DNA of 64,000 nucleotides, taken from positions 124,001 through 188,000 of the forward strand of contig VJWN01000005.1 in the NCBI GenBank assembly GCA_007644065.1, in the 5' to 3' direction. The notes under the pieces were generated by a model that did not search any database, was not told the DNA's origin, and saw nothing but the letters and a program-made list of their open reading frames with translations. The position numbers and the translations under genes are program-made. Source of the stretch: Margaritispora aquatica. Its lineage: Eukaryota; Ascomycota; Leotiomycetes; Helotiales; Discinellaceae. Shown here piece by piece: positions 23,265 to 35,516 of this stretch; the stretch's first letter is position 1, and the number at the start of each line of letters is the position of its first letter.

Positions 23265-25689
23265 TGATGGTTAGATGCTCCTGCTACTGGCTGGTTGGCT
23301 GCGAGTTTGATGAACTTTCCCTCTTTGCTCTCGATACCCTGACAGGAAGGGATGGAATTGTGTTCTTTTCTGTTTCCTCCATTTGGTTGTCTAGCGATGG
23401 GATGAGATGAAATGAAATAAACTGACATCAGATGAACAACAAAGTCTGGACTAGCCTCCTTTAAAATGTCTCGTCTGATATCTTGCTAGAAATCCAGTGA
23501 ACACCAAAGCACTTGGTGGGCCTTCGTATCCAACCCTCTAGTATAAATATATTCACGAGATATCAAGTAGAACCTCTCCTATATCTATTCCCAGCTCTAC
23601 CATTACCTTAGGGAAGGAGCGTGCACGAGCTCATGGTAGGCTAATTCTACCTATTTCTCCTCAACACTTTGCTTCCGTCCTTAATAACAATAAGCAAACA
23701 AAGCAACACTACGCAGGTGTACTTTCCTTCCTTTCTTTATTCATTCTTGTGTAATACTTCATCGATTTGAATCAGTTTAATCCTGCCACACTTACGTAGC
23801 TAGGTACCCTGAGGCGGGAGGGTGGTGATATATGTAGTTATTTAGTTCATGATTTTAAATGCCGTACTTGTTTGCCTCCCTACGTACATACCTACATGCC
23901 TATGTAAGGTCCTCAACTACTTGGCCTATACACCAAAGAGAGGTAAGTTTGTTAAGGCTTTCCATGCGTCTGTAGTGGGGGGTGCGTATACATTGAACAT
24001 GAACATCCGGTGTGAAATCAAAGTCTAGTTATTTGGTTGGTGTATATGGCTTTTGGTTGTTTATCTGTCTGCACTGTGGTTGGTTGGTTACATACCTTAA
24101 GCTTGAACCTAATTTTGAGCTTCTGTCCTCTGTTACTTTGACTTTGACTTTGGCTTGCTGGTTAGTATCGGTAAAGATAATGTGTTACACATAGGTTGTG
24201 CTATGATGTTACTGCTTAATACCTGTTCGTCTCGTTCGCGCTTTCTTGAGATTCGTACGCTCATACAGAGGGCGGACGCGCCAAGTAGTTTACCTTGCAA
24301 TGTTGATTATATGTCGTTATGGCGTTGGTTGCTAAGGAGGATTAAGCAGAGAGCATGACGGCGACAAGGTAAATCGACCTTTGAAAGAATAAAAATACAT
24401 ATTTCCTGTAATAGAGCAGACGTGATAAGCTGGCCCCCCTCTGTATGTGTATGTATCTACGGAAGGTAAGTATGGCAAGTGTGGTATGCATGGTAGTGAG
24501 CGAGGATAACATCTTCATCTCCACTCGCTTGTGCCTATTTTTGACCTCTCTCGTATCTGCCATCAATTTCCGTGACTTACTGTTGACATGCACTCCCCTA
24601 CCATTTTTCTTGGATCTTGGTTGTAGGAAGTGAAACCCATAGTTCCGGTTCTGGTATGGGTATTAGCCACACAACATTCAAGGATTAGGGGTTCTCTCAT
24701 CTCATCGTTTATTTCCCCACTCCTCCTTCCAAACCCCTGTGGTATCCGTGCGCTTCGAGACTATCGGTATGGCTTTTCGCGGTTTTGTTATGTTGTGATG
24801 CGATGCGAGTGGGCGTGTGGAAATATGAAGGATGGGAGGAAGGAAGAGGTTAGGTGGCTGTCGAGTAGTGGTAAGCAAATCGTACGAGATCGGATGGGAG
24901 TGGGCAGTAGGTAGGTAGGTAGGTATGGAGTAGCTGTGATGAGTATACACATATCATTAATTGGCCAAAGACAGTGAGCAAATAACCAGAGTATAAAGTT
25001 GAACGGCTATCAGGCGAATCAAGTGACTAGGATTGTACGTATGAACATAAAACGACGATGAGAAATATGAGTAGGCAAAGGTGGGTTTTCATAATGCAAT
25101 TTCGATTTTTCATTTATTTCTTGCTCCTCGTTTCTATGCAGTGGAGCATAGCTAGCTATTTTGTGAAGCCGTTTCGACCTCGATTGCATTCCATCTTGAT
25201 CTCATTCTCCTCGTCAACATGAACATGACCACTCATCCGGATTACCCACCCTCATCTCGCCATTATGATTTACCACACATAGAAATGACATGACATCATA
25301 CAGATAGTCTAGTACAAGACAATAGACCACTCAAACAGTAATAAAAAGCAGGTGTAGAAACCCAAAGTAGTAATAGTGTCTCAAGAGACGGATAGAAAAA
25401 GAAAAGGCAAGACACAATAGTGCTGAAGAAACCACACAGAACAAAGTAAAGAGACAGCCAGCCAGCCGTCCGTCCATACAGTAATAGCAAAGGGGGGGTA
25501 TCATTTCTGCGCCGCCAATGGATCAGCTCTCGAAAATCGCAAAAATGAAAAATGCCACCCGTATATGCATGGCTCAAGACAACCAAAAAAACAGAAGCAG
25601 CAAGAACACAAAAACAAAGTAAAAGAGCGACCAGCTCGGCTCGTCGAAATGAAAGAAAACTACTTTTTGCACCTCCAAACAAGCCGAAA
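23265..25689. other. 2.4-kb intergenic space
   Basis: Between two stops (the kinase on plus, the next gene on minus), so there is no promoter need for so much space. Seen: a (GTAG)n run at about 24907-24924 and several TAGGTACC/TACCTACAT strings around 23810-23900. Short frames on both strands show no domain. A T-rich 140-codon minus frame (25296-25718) looks membrane-like only because of its composition. Confidence 0.5.
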
Positions 25690-27331
25690 TCAGAAACATT
25701 CACTCTCAGCGACCTCATCGAGCGCCTTCTCGCACAGATTCCGGTAGCGCGTGGGATCGAACCTCTTCCTCTGGAAGCCGTTCTCCCTCAACTTGGCGAT
25801 CCTGGATTGGATATCCAGGATCTGGTTCTCGTTGGTGTGCCTCTCCTCGGTGTTGCGGGGTGGCGACGACGAGCGGATCTCGTCCGACAGGAGCGCGAGG
25901 GTCAGGTCCGCGCTCGCCGATCGGTGGGGCGCGCGGAGTGAGGACAGCTCCGTGATGGAGGTGTGGAGCGAGGCGATGTGGTATGCGAGTTGGGCGGAGA
26001 GGTCGGCCAGGTGGAAGCGGTAGCGCGCGTGGACTGGGCTCTGGGGTTGGAAGGTGCTTGCGAATGGCGAGGAGATGGGTGGCGAGATGGGTGGGTTGGG
26101 GAAGGAGTTGATGAGGAGGGTGGCGTCGGTGGTTTCGGGCGCGATGTCATTCTCTGAGAGCATGGTGGGGAGCGTGGATGAGAAGGAGACCTTCTTCTTC
26201 TTGTGGCTGGGGCGGAAGCTCTCCATCGAGGAGCGTGAGGACAGAGAGGAGGCGCGGCGAAGCAGAGGGTGCGTTGTGCTGCTGTCTTGCTCGGTTGGGG
26301 AGGTGAAGGATGAGGCTATTGAGCAGGCTGAGGATGAGCGATGCGAGAAGACTGACTCAGTTGAGGAGCGGACGCTGTCTGTGGAGGACATGGAGGAGTT
26401 TGAGGAGTGGTGGGCCATTCGATAGGGGTTGAAACCAGCTTGTCTTGGTGGATGGGCGTATGAGTGTCGTGACGAAGTTGGGATAACGGTTGGGTCTGTG
26501 CTGAAAGACGCATATTCGATGTACGACTCAGCTTTCTGATAATAAGATAGTGCTTCTTGGTAAAGAGGCAACTTGGAGGATGAATAATGGTGGAGAGATG
26601 AGGCCGTGATCTCTAGCGAACTAGCTGCGAAGAACGAGAGATAAATTGAGTATAATGGATGTACTCGATACTGGTACATGTTAGATCTTGGTTCAATGAG
26701 AGAAATACAATTGACTTACTGGATCCTTGATTCCCTTGATAATTTGCTTGCAACGCAAAGAACAATGCTTGTATTGTCCTTTTGCGTACAAATTCTTCAC
26801 TTCGTCCATAATTTTTCTCCACTCTTCTTGAGTATAGGGCAAAATTGTGATATCAGTGACAGATCCGGCGCGTTCTCTTCTGATGGAAGACGTTCTCAAT
26901 GGAATTCTTGGTCTTTCAACAGGATATATTGGAGAGGTTGAGGGACTGGAGATTCTCCTTTCCAGGAGTGCATTGGTTAATGCTGGCGAGGACATCCTGG
27001 GAATGGCCGCTGATGCTTCGAGTTTGAGAGGGATGAGCCGGCTCATATTTGCGGATTGTTGTTTCAACTTCTTGATAACTCGAAGTATTGTTAGGTCTGT
27101 ACTAATGCGTTTGCCCTCCGTCGAGTGGCGTCGGTTCTCTTTCCGATCCGCTTTTGTCAATATCTCTTTTGACTTCCCGTCTGAGGCTGAAGACCTGTTT
27201 GGGATGATGTTGATATTGCTACTGCTTGCGTTTGTACTCTCAACAACAGGTGGTTGTGATTGTGCTGGAGGACAAATTGGGAAGAGGGAGTATTGTGAGG
27301 AACGACGACGAAAGGACTTTGTCGACGACAT
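25690..27331 (-). CDS. Uncharacterised Ser-rich protein with TPR-like helical segment
   Basis: Two exons, 27331-26720 and 26670-25690, 1593 bases, 530 residues; the intron has a GTAAGT donor, a CTAAC branch and a CAG acceptor, and both phases are zero. The N-terminal 130 residues are Ser/Arg-rich and disordered. Around the intron a helical region reads EEWRKIMDEVKNLYAKGQ, YKHCSLRCKQIIKGIKDP, then HPLYSIYLSFFAASSLEI and YQEALSYYQKAESYI, which resembles paired TPR helices. A long Ser/Thr-rich linker follows (phosphorylation likely, basic KKKKVSF patch), then a second helical segment (RYRFHLADLSAQLAYHIASLHTSI) and the end RFDPTRYRNLCEKALDEVAESECF. The ends are conserved-looking and the middle is low complexity. 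I recognise no named family. Confidence 0.75.
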
Positions 27332-28947
27332 GGTGCCCGTTCTTCTATATTACGGGAAATGTCTGGCTCGGGACTGCAAAAGTAAATTATATAACACACG
27401 GATAAAAGCACGTACAGTGGGACGACAATTGAAAACAGAGCAGAAACATGAGACCTTCTGGATTGCATTCGATGCGATCCCGCACTCATATATGAAAGAA
27501 GAAGCAAAAGCCATCCGTGCGACTTTCTTCTCACAGCTACCTAGAAAAATCGCAACGATTCAATGATTTCTCCAACCCCTCCTCCCACGGTATCTGGTCG
27601 AACTGTGCTCCATGCACCTCGAGGACACCTCGGACGGGTTTCGATCCACCCATCACTGTCCAAAATCCAATATCTGCCAATCTCAGCGTTCGTAGGAACA
27701 ACCCTGGAGCACATCCCTAGCCAAATTGCCCTGCCCATCATTTTGCCCTGGACAAAATACCCCTGGACAACTCTTGACCGTTACACTTGGACCGTTCACC
27801 AAAGAATTGCGCTCTTTCTCTCAAGGCTTTGAATGGCTGCAGTGACTTGTGGTGCCTGTGTGGTTCCTGCAGTGCCATGATATCTTCTCCGAGCCGGCCG
27901 AATAGAGAGACTTGAAAAGGTCGAGCATGCTGGGGAATGGATAAAGATGTGGGGAGGCGCAGGTCGAAACAAACAAACAAAGGTGTGAAGAGCACGACGA
28001 GCCATGGGTCAGATGGACGAAGGTGAAGGGTAAATCATGTTTCAAGGTTGGCACGGTTCGACGACAACCACAACTCAACGCCAGAGCGGCCAGACTTATG
28101 CACGCAGTGACCTTTGTCCCACCTGTTTCTTCGTTCCTCACGAAAAATCTCGCCTCCTCATCTGCTCTCACCTCACCTCTGCAGCATCTCATCTGCTCTT
28201 GATGTCCGACCGCCTCTGTGCGCACGATATTGCAACCATGTGAATCTGAACCCTCAGACGCCTTTTCGGCTCGTTGCTACCCCCAAAGGTGACAGACAAC
28301 CAAATTACCGTCCGAGTTATCAGATGAAATCTGCAGAAGTTTGCGACACGATTCAAAGAATGGAAGCCCGTTTCTCGATCATCGGTCCCTTCAAAAGCAA
28401 TGAAGCCTGACGGTTTGACCTGATATATCAGCAAAGTCAGGTTGCTGCAGGTCAGAGATGTTGGTGCTGAATGTCCATGTCTCTACATGAGACGAAGGGG
28501 CAAACTTTGTATTTTGTGATGATCGAGGCAGTGGATAAAGTCGAATTTGCTTGACTCCGGCACTCAACTTTTGTAGCCGACTGCAAAGCTCAAGATAGGA
28601 GATCCCACCCCACCTACGTGAATTGTGAAATGGACAACTTTCTCGTTGCGAACATTGTCCGAGACATGTCTCACAGATACAAGACATTAGTGCCGACATA
28701 GGCAATTGAGTTGGACATCAACTTCTGGAAAAGCGGTTACCGCGTGGTGAACTCTTCTAATTATTTCATTCTCCTTTGTGACAGTAGACTTGTTTCTCGG
28801 AGACATGCCAAACCTGTTCCCCATTCACACTGTGACCTGCCAGATAAAGCCATCTCGATCGCTTAGATTAATGTTCCGTAGCTTTACATTTATTCTCCGT
28901 GGGCCAAGCCGCCCTATATCATAACATTCAATATCATACATAAGCAA
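27332..28947. other. 1.6-kb intergenic space
   Basis: It contains the promoter of the TPR-like gene and the 3' end of COQ6. Several overlapping frames of 60-130 codons exist on both strands (for example 27821-28225 minus), none with domains or shared codon bias. No repeats noticed. Confidence 0.45.
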
Positions 28948-30441
28948 CTATACTACCTTGGAACCGGTTCCAGCTGCTTGATTCATGAAGAACTGCTTCA
29001 AAGGACCCATTGCGTTTACTGCTTTCAGACCAATGCTGCGGAGCGGGACTAATGGGCCACTCTCGACTGAATACACCTTGTGCAGCTTGTCACACACTCC
29101 GAGCAAGACATGGTTTGCAGTATAACGTTCGGCGTTATAGGATTCAAGTGACATTTGCACTCCGATGTCCTGACCATGAGTGACAGCATACTCAATTGTA
29201 TTTGCAAGACTTTCAACATCGCCTTGACCTTGATTTAGACCTTGCCCTGCCAGAGGATGAATCGTATGTGCTGCATCACCAACGAGTGCAACACGTTCGC
29301 CAATGTAGGTATCTGCGTGCCTGAACTTGAGTGGAAAGGATGCTACGCTTCCTTCTTGAAGTCCGAGGGCATTCTGGGGGATCTTCTGAATATCAAAGTC
29401 CGTGTGCTGTAATCGCCAATTGACTTCCTCTGACTGACCCTCGGGTAATGTGTGCAAGTACGCCAGATCTGTTGTCGACAGTCTGAATGCCGCGTTAACC
29501 ATTGCGATGAAGTCCTTGGAATTTAAAGTCTTCAGATGCGCCGCTAGTGCAGGAGTCGTGGACCACACGAGTGTTGCGAAATTTCCTGGCATCGGCAGCA
29601 TAGCGACTGGACCAGTTGGAAGGAATCTTTGGTACGCAGTTTTGATATTTTCCCCTGCCCATCCGGATCCTTCTAGCTCGAGCGTAGCCACCACACCATG
29701 ACGATCATAATCCCATCCCTTGCTATCAATACCAGAGAACGTCCGAACAGGACTGTTTGCACCATCAGCGCCAACTAGTAATCGTGCTGCCAGTCGCCTG
29801 CCATTGCTCAACTCCACAATCGGCCAAGAACTCAGGTTCAAGTCGGTCGACTCTTCTCCTAAAGTGATTCCGTCGACTCGCTGCTTATCAAGCAGCTCAA
29901 CGCCTCCCAATTCCTCAATTCGTTTGAGAAGTCCACTGGTGAGATTCAAGTTCTCGTTCATGTATGCAATCGTCCCTCCCTGTTTTTCCATCTCAGCCTC
30001 GCCTGGCCAATCGAACTCAATCCTAGCCCCCGTAACTCCATCCCAAACTTGCATCTCCTGATAAGCTTGTACTCTATCCCTCTGAACATGATCCCAAGCA
30101 CCTATGCGATCCAAAAAGCGTACTGATGATGGAGTGAGCGAGCTGCATCGGTTCGAGAATTGCTTGGCTGGTAGTGAGAATGAACGTGTTTTTGCAAGAT
30201 CTTGACTCTCTACCAGGGCGATTTTGAGTGATGATGTTGCTGGCGAAGACCGAAGAGCTGTCAGCAAGCTCAGTCCGGCAGGGCCGCCGCCTACGCAAAC
30301 TACATCGTAAATATCGGGGTTCTTTGATGCTTGATGTGTAGTGGCGTAAGATCTGTTCTGCCGACGAAGATGGCGAGTGCAGCTTTGGCAGACATAGCCT
30401 GTGAGCTGCCGGGCTCGAATACTGTTCGGGGAGACCTTCAT
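28948..30441 (-). CDS. COQ6: Ubiquinone biosynthesis FAD monooxygenase COQ6, mitochondrial
   Basis: Flavin hydroxylase that adds the C5 oxygen in coenzyme Q synthesis on the matrix side of the inner membrane. One exon, 497 residues from the ATG at 30441; an in-frame ATG 13 codons upstream (30480) gives a less typical leader. The N-terminus is Arg/Ser-rich (RRQNRSYATTHQ), fitting a mitochondrial presequence. Motifs: YDVVCVGGGPAGLSLLTAL (FAD ADP-binding), LLVGADGANSPVR, and VALVGDAAHTIHPLAGQGLNQGQGDV (FAD ribityl binding, the family hallmark). It is one of the few intron-free genes here and is followed on the same strand, upstream, by the HisRS gene. The length agrees with fungal COQ6 proteins. 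Confidence 0.95.
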   Translation of the reverse strand: MKVSPNSIRARQLTGYVCQSCTRHLRRQNRSYATTHQASKNPDIYDVVCVGGGPAGLSLLTALRSSPATSSLKIALVESQDLAKTRSFSLPAKQFSNRCSSLTPSSVRFLDRIGAWDHVQRDRVQAYQEMQVWDGVTGARIEFDWPGEAEMEKQGGTIAYMNENLNLTSGLLKRIEELGGVELLDKQRVDGITLGEESTDLNLSSWPIVELSNGRRLAARLLVGADGANSPVRTFSGIDSKGWDYDRHGVVATLELEGSGWAGENIKTAYQRFLPTGPVAMLPMPGNFATLVWSTTPALAAHLKTLNSKDFIAMVNAAFRLSTTDLAYLHTLPEGQSEEVNWRLQHTDFDIQKIPQNALGLQEGSVASFPLKFRHADTYIGERVALVGDAAHTIHPLAGQGLNQGQGDVESLANTIEYAVTHGQDIGVQMSLESYNAERYTANHVLLGVCDKLHKVYSVESGPLVPLRSIGLKAVNAMGPLKQFFMNQAAGTGSKVV

Positions 30442-30481
30442 CGTGGGGACTATGTAGGTTGAGATATACTTGATGATCATG

Positions 30482-30963
30482 TCTCATGAAATATTGACTG
30501 GGTACAGGAACCCTGGTCACCTCAATCTTTTGAGGTCATGTGACAGCGCGATCAGATTATCGAACTGGATTTTTGACGTTGGGATAATATCTATCGTAGT
30601 CTCTGGGCAGTACATATTTTTCCATTTTTGGAGCGCTAGACGTATTTGATCAGCTTTGTTTGGTTTGTGCATTTCGACAAAACCTCGCCAACTCACTTAT
30701 ACTCTCAAGCGACAGTTAGGTTCAAAAACAATCTAACTCACATATCGATTTCAATAGTACTTCTCAACTCACAGAACTGACACATTATCCAGCGAACTCC
30801 TGTTGGTGGGCAACTATCAACCAAAATTCATGCTTGTCTAGTGTTTAGTGTCTAGCATGAACATGAATCTCTTTAGCAACCCATACACCCAAGTATGCAA
30901 TGCAATGCCACTTCTCTTAATGCAAATAGATGCCATCAGCTCAATAAACTATTTATTCATTTC
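30482..30963. other. Intergenic space, COQ6 5' side / HisRS 3' side
   Basis: About 480 bases that must hold the COQ6 promoter and the HisRS terminator. No recognisable motif or gene. Confidence 0.5.
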
Positions 30964-32940
30964 CTATGACGCTGGTACTGCACCAATAGCCTCCTGAGAC
31001 ATAGGAGTCTCTTCTGCGGGCTTCTCTGAATCGGCAACTTCGACCTTCTCCTCTATCTTCTCGCTCTCAATTTTGATGTCTTCTGCTTTCTCTAATTGCT
31101 GAGGCTCACCCTTGATTCCGTGGACAACCTTCAGTCCCTCGGCCTTTTGAACTATATTGTCTAAATCCGCCTTTCGCTCTAGTCGCTTCCTGATCTCAGG
31201 GACAAGATCTGATAGATTCACAAGAACGCCCTCCTTCTCTGGGTGACCTTCTCGGAGACCCATCTCCTTGATCTTGACCTTGCCTTGTGCCATTTCATCT
31301 TCACCAATGACAACTGTGAACGGAATACCGTTTACTTCCGCAGCTTTGAACTGATTTGGCAACTTTGGCTTCACTTTGTATAGAAATTCGGCCTATGGAA
31401 TGGTTAGATTATTTCACCTAGCAGATAATGCAGCTTACCTTAATCCCAGCTTCCCATAAAGTTGCGCAGATAGACATTCGTTCCTTGAGAAGACCAGTAA
31501 AGCCCTTTCCACCAAATGCCATCACAAATACATCAACCTCGTTGTTGCGCACAATCTCGGCATTCTTATCTGCAGCCATTCTCGCCTTTGTGATCGAGAA
31601 GATTCTGTCGACACCGAAGGAAATGCCAACACAAGGAATCTGGTTCTTGCCAGAAAACATGCCAACGAGATTGTCATATCGTCCTCCCGCAGCCACACTA
31701 CCAACTCCAACACTAGGGTCAGATGAACGATCTTCATCAAAGTCTGTGCCCGTCTTGCCTCCAAAAGGCTTTTTGGGAGGCTTTGTTGATGCTGCAGAGG
31801 GTGAAGGTGCTGAGCCTTCTGTGACAACTTCGAAGATCAGTCCAGTGTAGTAGTCCAATCCTCGTGCTAAGCTCAAGTCAAAGGATACATTTTTCAGGCA
31901 GTCAAAAGCCTCCAAGTAATCGAATAATAGTGCCATGTCGGCCATTCCAGCCTTCATAGATGCATTGGCTGCTAGCTTTTCATCCGCTTGCAGTTTGCTT
32001 AGCAGGTCTTGTTGTCCCTTTAGAACCACATATTCGCCGATTTTATCTGCAACCTCCTCCGCTAGACCCTTCTCCTCGGTCATTTCCTTCCGCACCTCCT
32101 CCCAGGGTTGCTTGTCCAACTTATCCACTGCTGAAGAGATAGTTCGAATTTTGTCGGTAGGCACACCACAAACTTCGAAGACGCCATCTAGAATCTTGCG
32201 GTGATTAATCTTGATAGTATACCTATCTTTCCATCCCAAGCCTTCAAATACCTCAGTTGTGATGCGCACAATTTCAGCGTCTGGAAGCATGGCATCGAAG
32301 GAACCTGCAATATCAAAATCACATTGGTAGAACTCTCTCATTCTTCCTTTGGTCATTGCTGGCTGGTCTCTCCGGTAAACCTTCGCGATGTGGTACCGCT
32401 TGATCTGCTGAACATCTCTATTCATTGCCAACCACCTCGCAAACGGTACAGTCAGGTCATATCGAAGTGAGCAGATCTCTCCACCTTGGTCTGCAAGATC
32501 ATAGATGAGTTTGCTGTCCTCGCCATATTTTCCAGCAAGAATTTCCTTTAACTCAAAGACTGGGGTGTCGATGGTGACTGCACCGTGGCGCTTGAAAACC
32601 TTGGTAATAGTTGAAAAGATCTTGTCTCTAATTACCATATCCTTTCCCTCCCCTACTTGTGTTAGTACACGTGAATTGTCACAAGCCGAGAAGTAGCCTC
32701 ACAATCTTTAGTCCCCTTCGCCGTCTTCAACTCAAACTTCTGACCCTTGGGCGCCATTTCGAGAGCTTCTTCTCGCCTTCTTCTCCGTTCCTCTCGTTCT
32801 GCTATAGAAAGGAAATTCCTTGTACTTGTAAATGATCCCCACGTCTGTGGGAACCCTTTGTGTGATATCAAAGGTCGTGAGGGTCGTGTCGGTCGTAATG
32901 ATCTCGCAGATCTGAACAAATTTAGGTGGATGGTCTTCAT
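30964..32940 (-). CDS. HTS1: Histidyl-tRNA synthetase, probable cytosolic and mitochondrial forms from two starts
   Basis: Class II synthetase charging tRNA-His. Exons: 32940-32703 (or from 32757), 32652-31439 and 31392-30964. From the inner ATG (32757) it is 565 residues and begins [23 protein letters not shown], the usual cytosolic start. From the upstream in-frame ATG (32940) it is 626 residues, and the extra 61 ([20 protein letters not shown] onward, Arg/Ser-rich, no acid until the last dozen) look like a mitochondrial targeting peptide. In yeast one HTS1 gene makes both enzymes this way. Motifs: [23 protein letters not shown] (motif 2), [10 protein letters not shown] (HisA), [12 protein letters not shown] (HisB) and GISFGVDRI (motif 3). 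The C-terminal ~75 residues are an acidic, Lys/Glu-rich extension after the anticodon domain. A GT-rich charged insert (about residues 340-365) interrupts the catalytic domain. Confidence 0.95.
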
Positions 32941-33187
32941 TCACTTTCAAGCCCAACCAAGTGGGTTTCGCAAGGCCGTTTATTAAAAAATTCCCAAGTT
33001 CTCTGAGTCACAATTAGGATTGGTGGGTTGAATGCGCATCACCACGAGGCTGAGGAATTTTGGTTGGTGTCTGTCGCCAGCTGGACCCGCTAGCAGCGGC
33101 ATCTGCCCGCTTCCCAACTTCACAAGATCATCCTCTCACTTCGCACAACCTCAAAATCCGGAACACAGCCTTCATGTAGAGCTCATC
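32941..33187. promoter_or_regulatory. Divergent promoter, HisRS / VPS33
   Basis: 247 bases between the outer HisRS start and the VPS33 start. If the HisRS gene uses two transcription starts, the one for the cytosolic form would fall inside the coding extension (32758-32940). No factor site is claimed. Confidence 0.45.
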
Positions 33188-35516
33188 ATGGCTCCTCATG
33201 CTGGCTTCAACACCGACCAGATCAAAGACAAGGCCCGGAAGGATCTTCTGTACTTGTTAGAGGGTGTAAGTAAGGGCTCCCAATACATGTTAAGATGCCT
33301 GGGCGGTGGCTGACCTCAATGTGTTCAGGTGCGAGGAAAGAAGAACCTAGTCCTTGAGAAGAGCTTGGCTGGTCCAATTGGGATATTCGTCAAGTTCTCT
33401 ACCTTACAAGACTATGGTGTTGATAAGGTATTCTTCCTAGAAAATGGAAATGCGGATGTGAGCCAGAGAAATGTGGTCTTCATTGCTCGTGGAGAAAGTG
33501 CAAAGCATGCACAGGCAATAGCTGGTACGTTCTGATGTGTTTCCTATTCCCTATTTTATCATTGAAGCATTGTTGCAAATGGGCTCTTCAAAAGTAGACT
33601 TAGTAGACGATACCGCTTCCACGTTACCTAGTCAGTCTTGAGCCCTATATGAATCAACCCACACCATACAGCATGGTAAAATGGTGTCTCTTTCGTTGAT
33701 ATCGATATGTTAGAGATACTGCCATTACATGCTGACATTTTTTTCAGATCATATAAAACGCATGCAAAGAGAGAGTCAGACCGGACATGAGTTCTCAATA
33801 TTTTGGGTGCCTCGCAGGACTCTTGTCTCCGAGAAGATATTGGAAGAAGCTGGTGTGCTCGGTGATACAAGCATTGCAGAATTTCCTCTCTACTTTCTAC
33901 CCCTCGAAAAAGACCTACTGTCCCTTGAACTTGACGATTCATTCTCCGACTTATATCTGCGAAAGGATCCTACTCCCACTTTCCTCATAGCACGTGCTCT
34001 AATGCTTATACAGCAAAAACATGGCTTATTTCCTCGCATCACTGGAAAGGGTGACAATGCTAAGCGACTCGCTGATCTTCTTGCTCGAATGCGGCAAGAG
34101 CTTATTGCTGGTGAAGATACAACAGAAGGAAACAAACTGGGATTGAATCCAAGCACAACCATCGAAAGCCTGATAATTATTGATCGCGAGGTTGATTATG
34201 CCACTCCTTTGCTCACACAGTTGACATACGAGGGTCTCATCGATGAAGTGGTGGGCATCCAAAACAATCAAGCCGAGGTCGATTCAACTGTAGTAGGAGC
34301 AGCGCCTCAAGCTGCCCCAGGAACCTCGAAAGTTGTTGGTGCCGTTCCAGCACAATCAAAGAAGCGAAAGATCTTGCTAGACTCGTCAGATAAGCTCTAC
34401 GACCAGCTAAGAGATGCAAACTTCGCAATTGTTGGAAGCCTTCTCAACAAGGTTGCGAGGCGTCTGCAGACTGACTACGACAGCAGACACGGCACCAAGA
34501 CTACAGCGGAATTGAGAGATTTTGTAAACAAACTTCCTGGTTATCAGGCAGAGCAACAGAGCCTGAAAATTCACACGGGGCTGGCAGAGGAAATTATGAA
34601 GCATACTCGTAGCGAACAATTTAGTCGGTTACTTGAAGTTCAGCAAAATCTTGCAGCTGGTGCCGATCCCTCCTCCCAACATGATTCGATCGAAGAACTC
34701 ATATCCAGAGATGCTCCTCTTAGCGAGGTCTTGCGCCTGCTATGCCTCGAATCTTGTCTTGGTGGAGGTATAAAGGCGAAAGATCTCGAAATTTTCAAGA
34801 AAATGATCCTACAAGCTTACGGATATCAGCATATTTTGACCTTGGATGCACTTGAAAAGCTCCAATTGCTTCTCTCCAAAAATTCTCCAATGGCAACTAT
34901 GATACCTCTGGCAGGTGGCGCAACCATTTCTGGCTCCAAAACCAATTACACATATCTGCGAAAAGCTCTGCGGCTCATTGTGGATGAAGTCAACGAACAT
35001 GACCCAAATGACATTGCGTATGTGTACAGCGGATATGCACCTTTATCTGTGCGTCTTGTGCAGTGCATTTTACAGAAGCAATACTTGACATCCATTACTC
35101 GAGGAGGCAGCGCAAACAATGGAACTGCTATAAGTGGTGGGGCCTCTCAAGGCTGGAGAGGATTTGACGAGGTGGTTAAGCATGTGCGAGGTCAAACATT
35201 CGATGAAGTACAGAAAGGGGAGGACAAGGCCGTAAAAGCAAGAGCGCTATTATCCGGCAACGGAGAGAAAAAACTCGTCTTTGTTGTCTTTTTGGGTGGA
35301 GTGACTTTTACAGAGATTGCCGCTTTGAGATTCATAGCCAGGCAGGAAGAAGGTAAGCACCTGCAGCCCCTCAATTTGCCTTCAAATTCTAACTCGCAGA
35401 TTACAGCTCGAAAACAAATCGTCGTCTGCACAACCTCAATCATAAGTGGAAAGAAAATTATGGATGTAGTTATAGAGAAGGCTTCGCTGGGAAAGAATCT
35501 TGTGCCGGATTCTTGA
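33188..35516 (+). CDS. VPS33: Vacuolar protein sorting protein VPS33 (Sec1/Munc18 family)
   Basis: SM protein of the HOPS and CORVET tethers that templates SNARE assembly at endosome and vacuole membranes. Exons: 33188-33265, 33329-33524, 33748-35352 and 35407-35516, 1989 bases, 662 residues. The third intron (54 bases, ending at the CAG of ATTACAG) is in frame, so the unspliced frame is also open; splicing gives RQEEARKQIVVCTTSIISG, closer to the known VPS33 C-terminus than the unspliced reading. Family stretches: LEKSLAGPIG, VFFLENGN, TPTFLIARALMLIQQKHGLFP, ESLIIIDREVDYATPLLTQLTYEGLIDE (the VPS33 signature), LCLESCLGGGIK and FVVFLGGVTFTEIAALRFIA. It diverges from the HisRS gene. Confidence 0.95.

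Noticed and set aside
25296..25718. Membrane-like 140-codon minus frame
   Set aside because: It begins inside the 3' end of the TPR-like gene in another frame, and its hydrophobicity follows from the T-rich composition.
27630..27665. tRNA T-arm-like string GGGTTTCGATCCACCC
   Set aside because: The arms do not pair as a five-base stem and no anticodon or acceptor stem fits around it.
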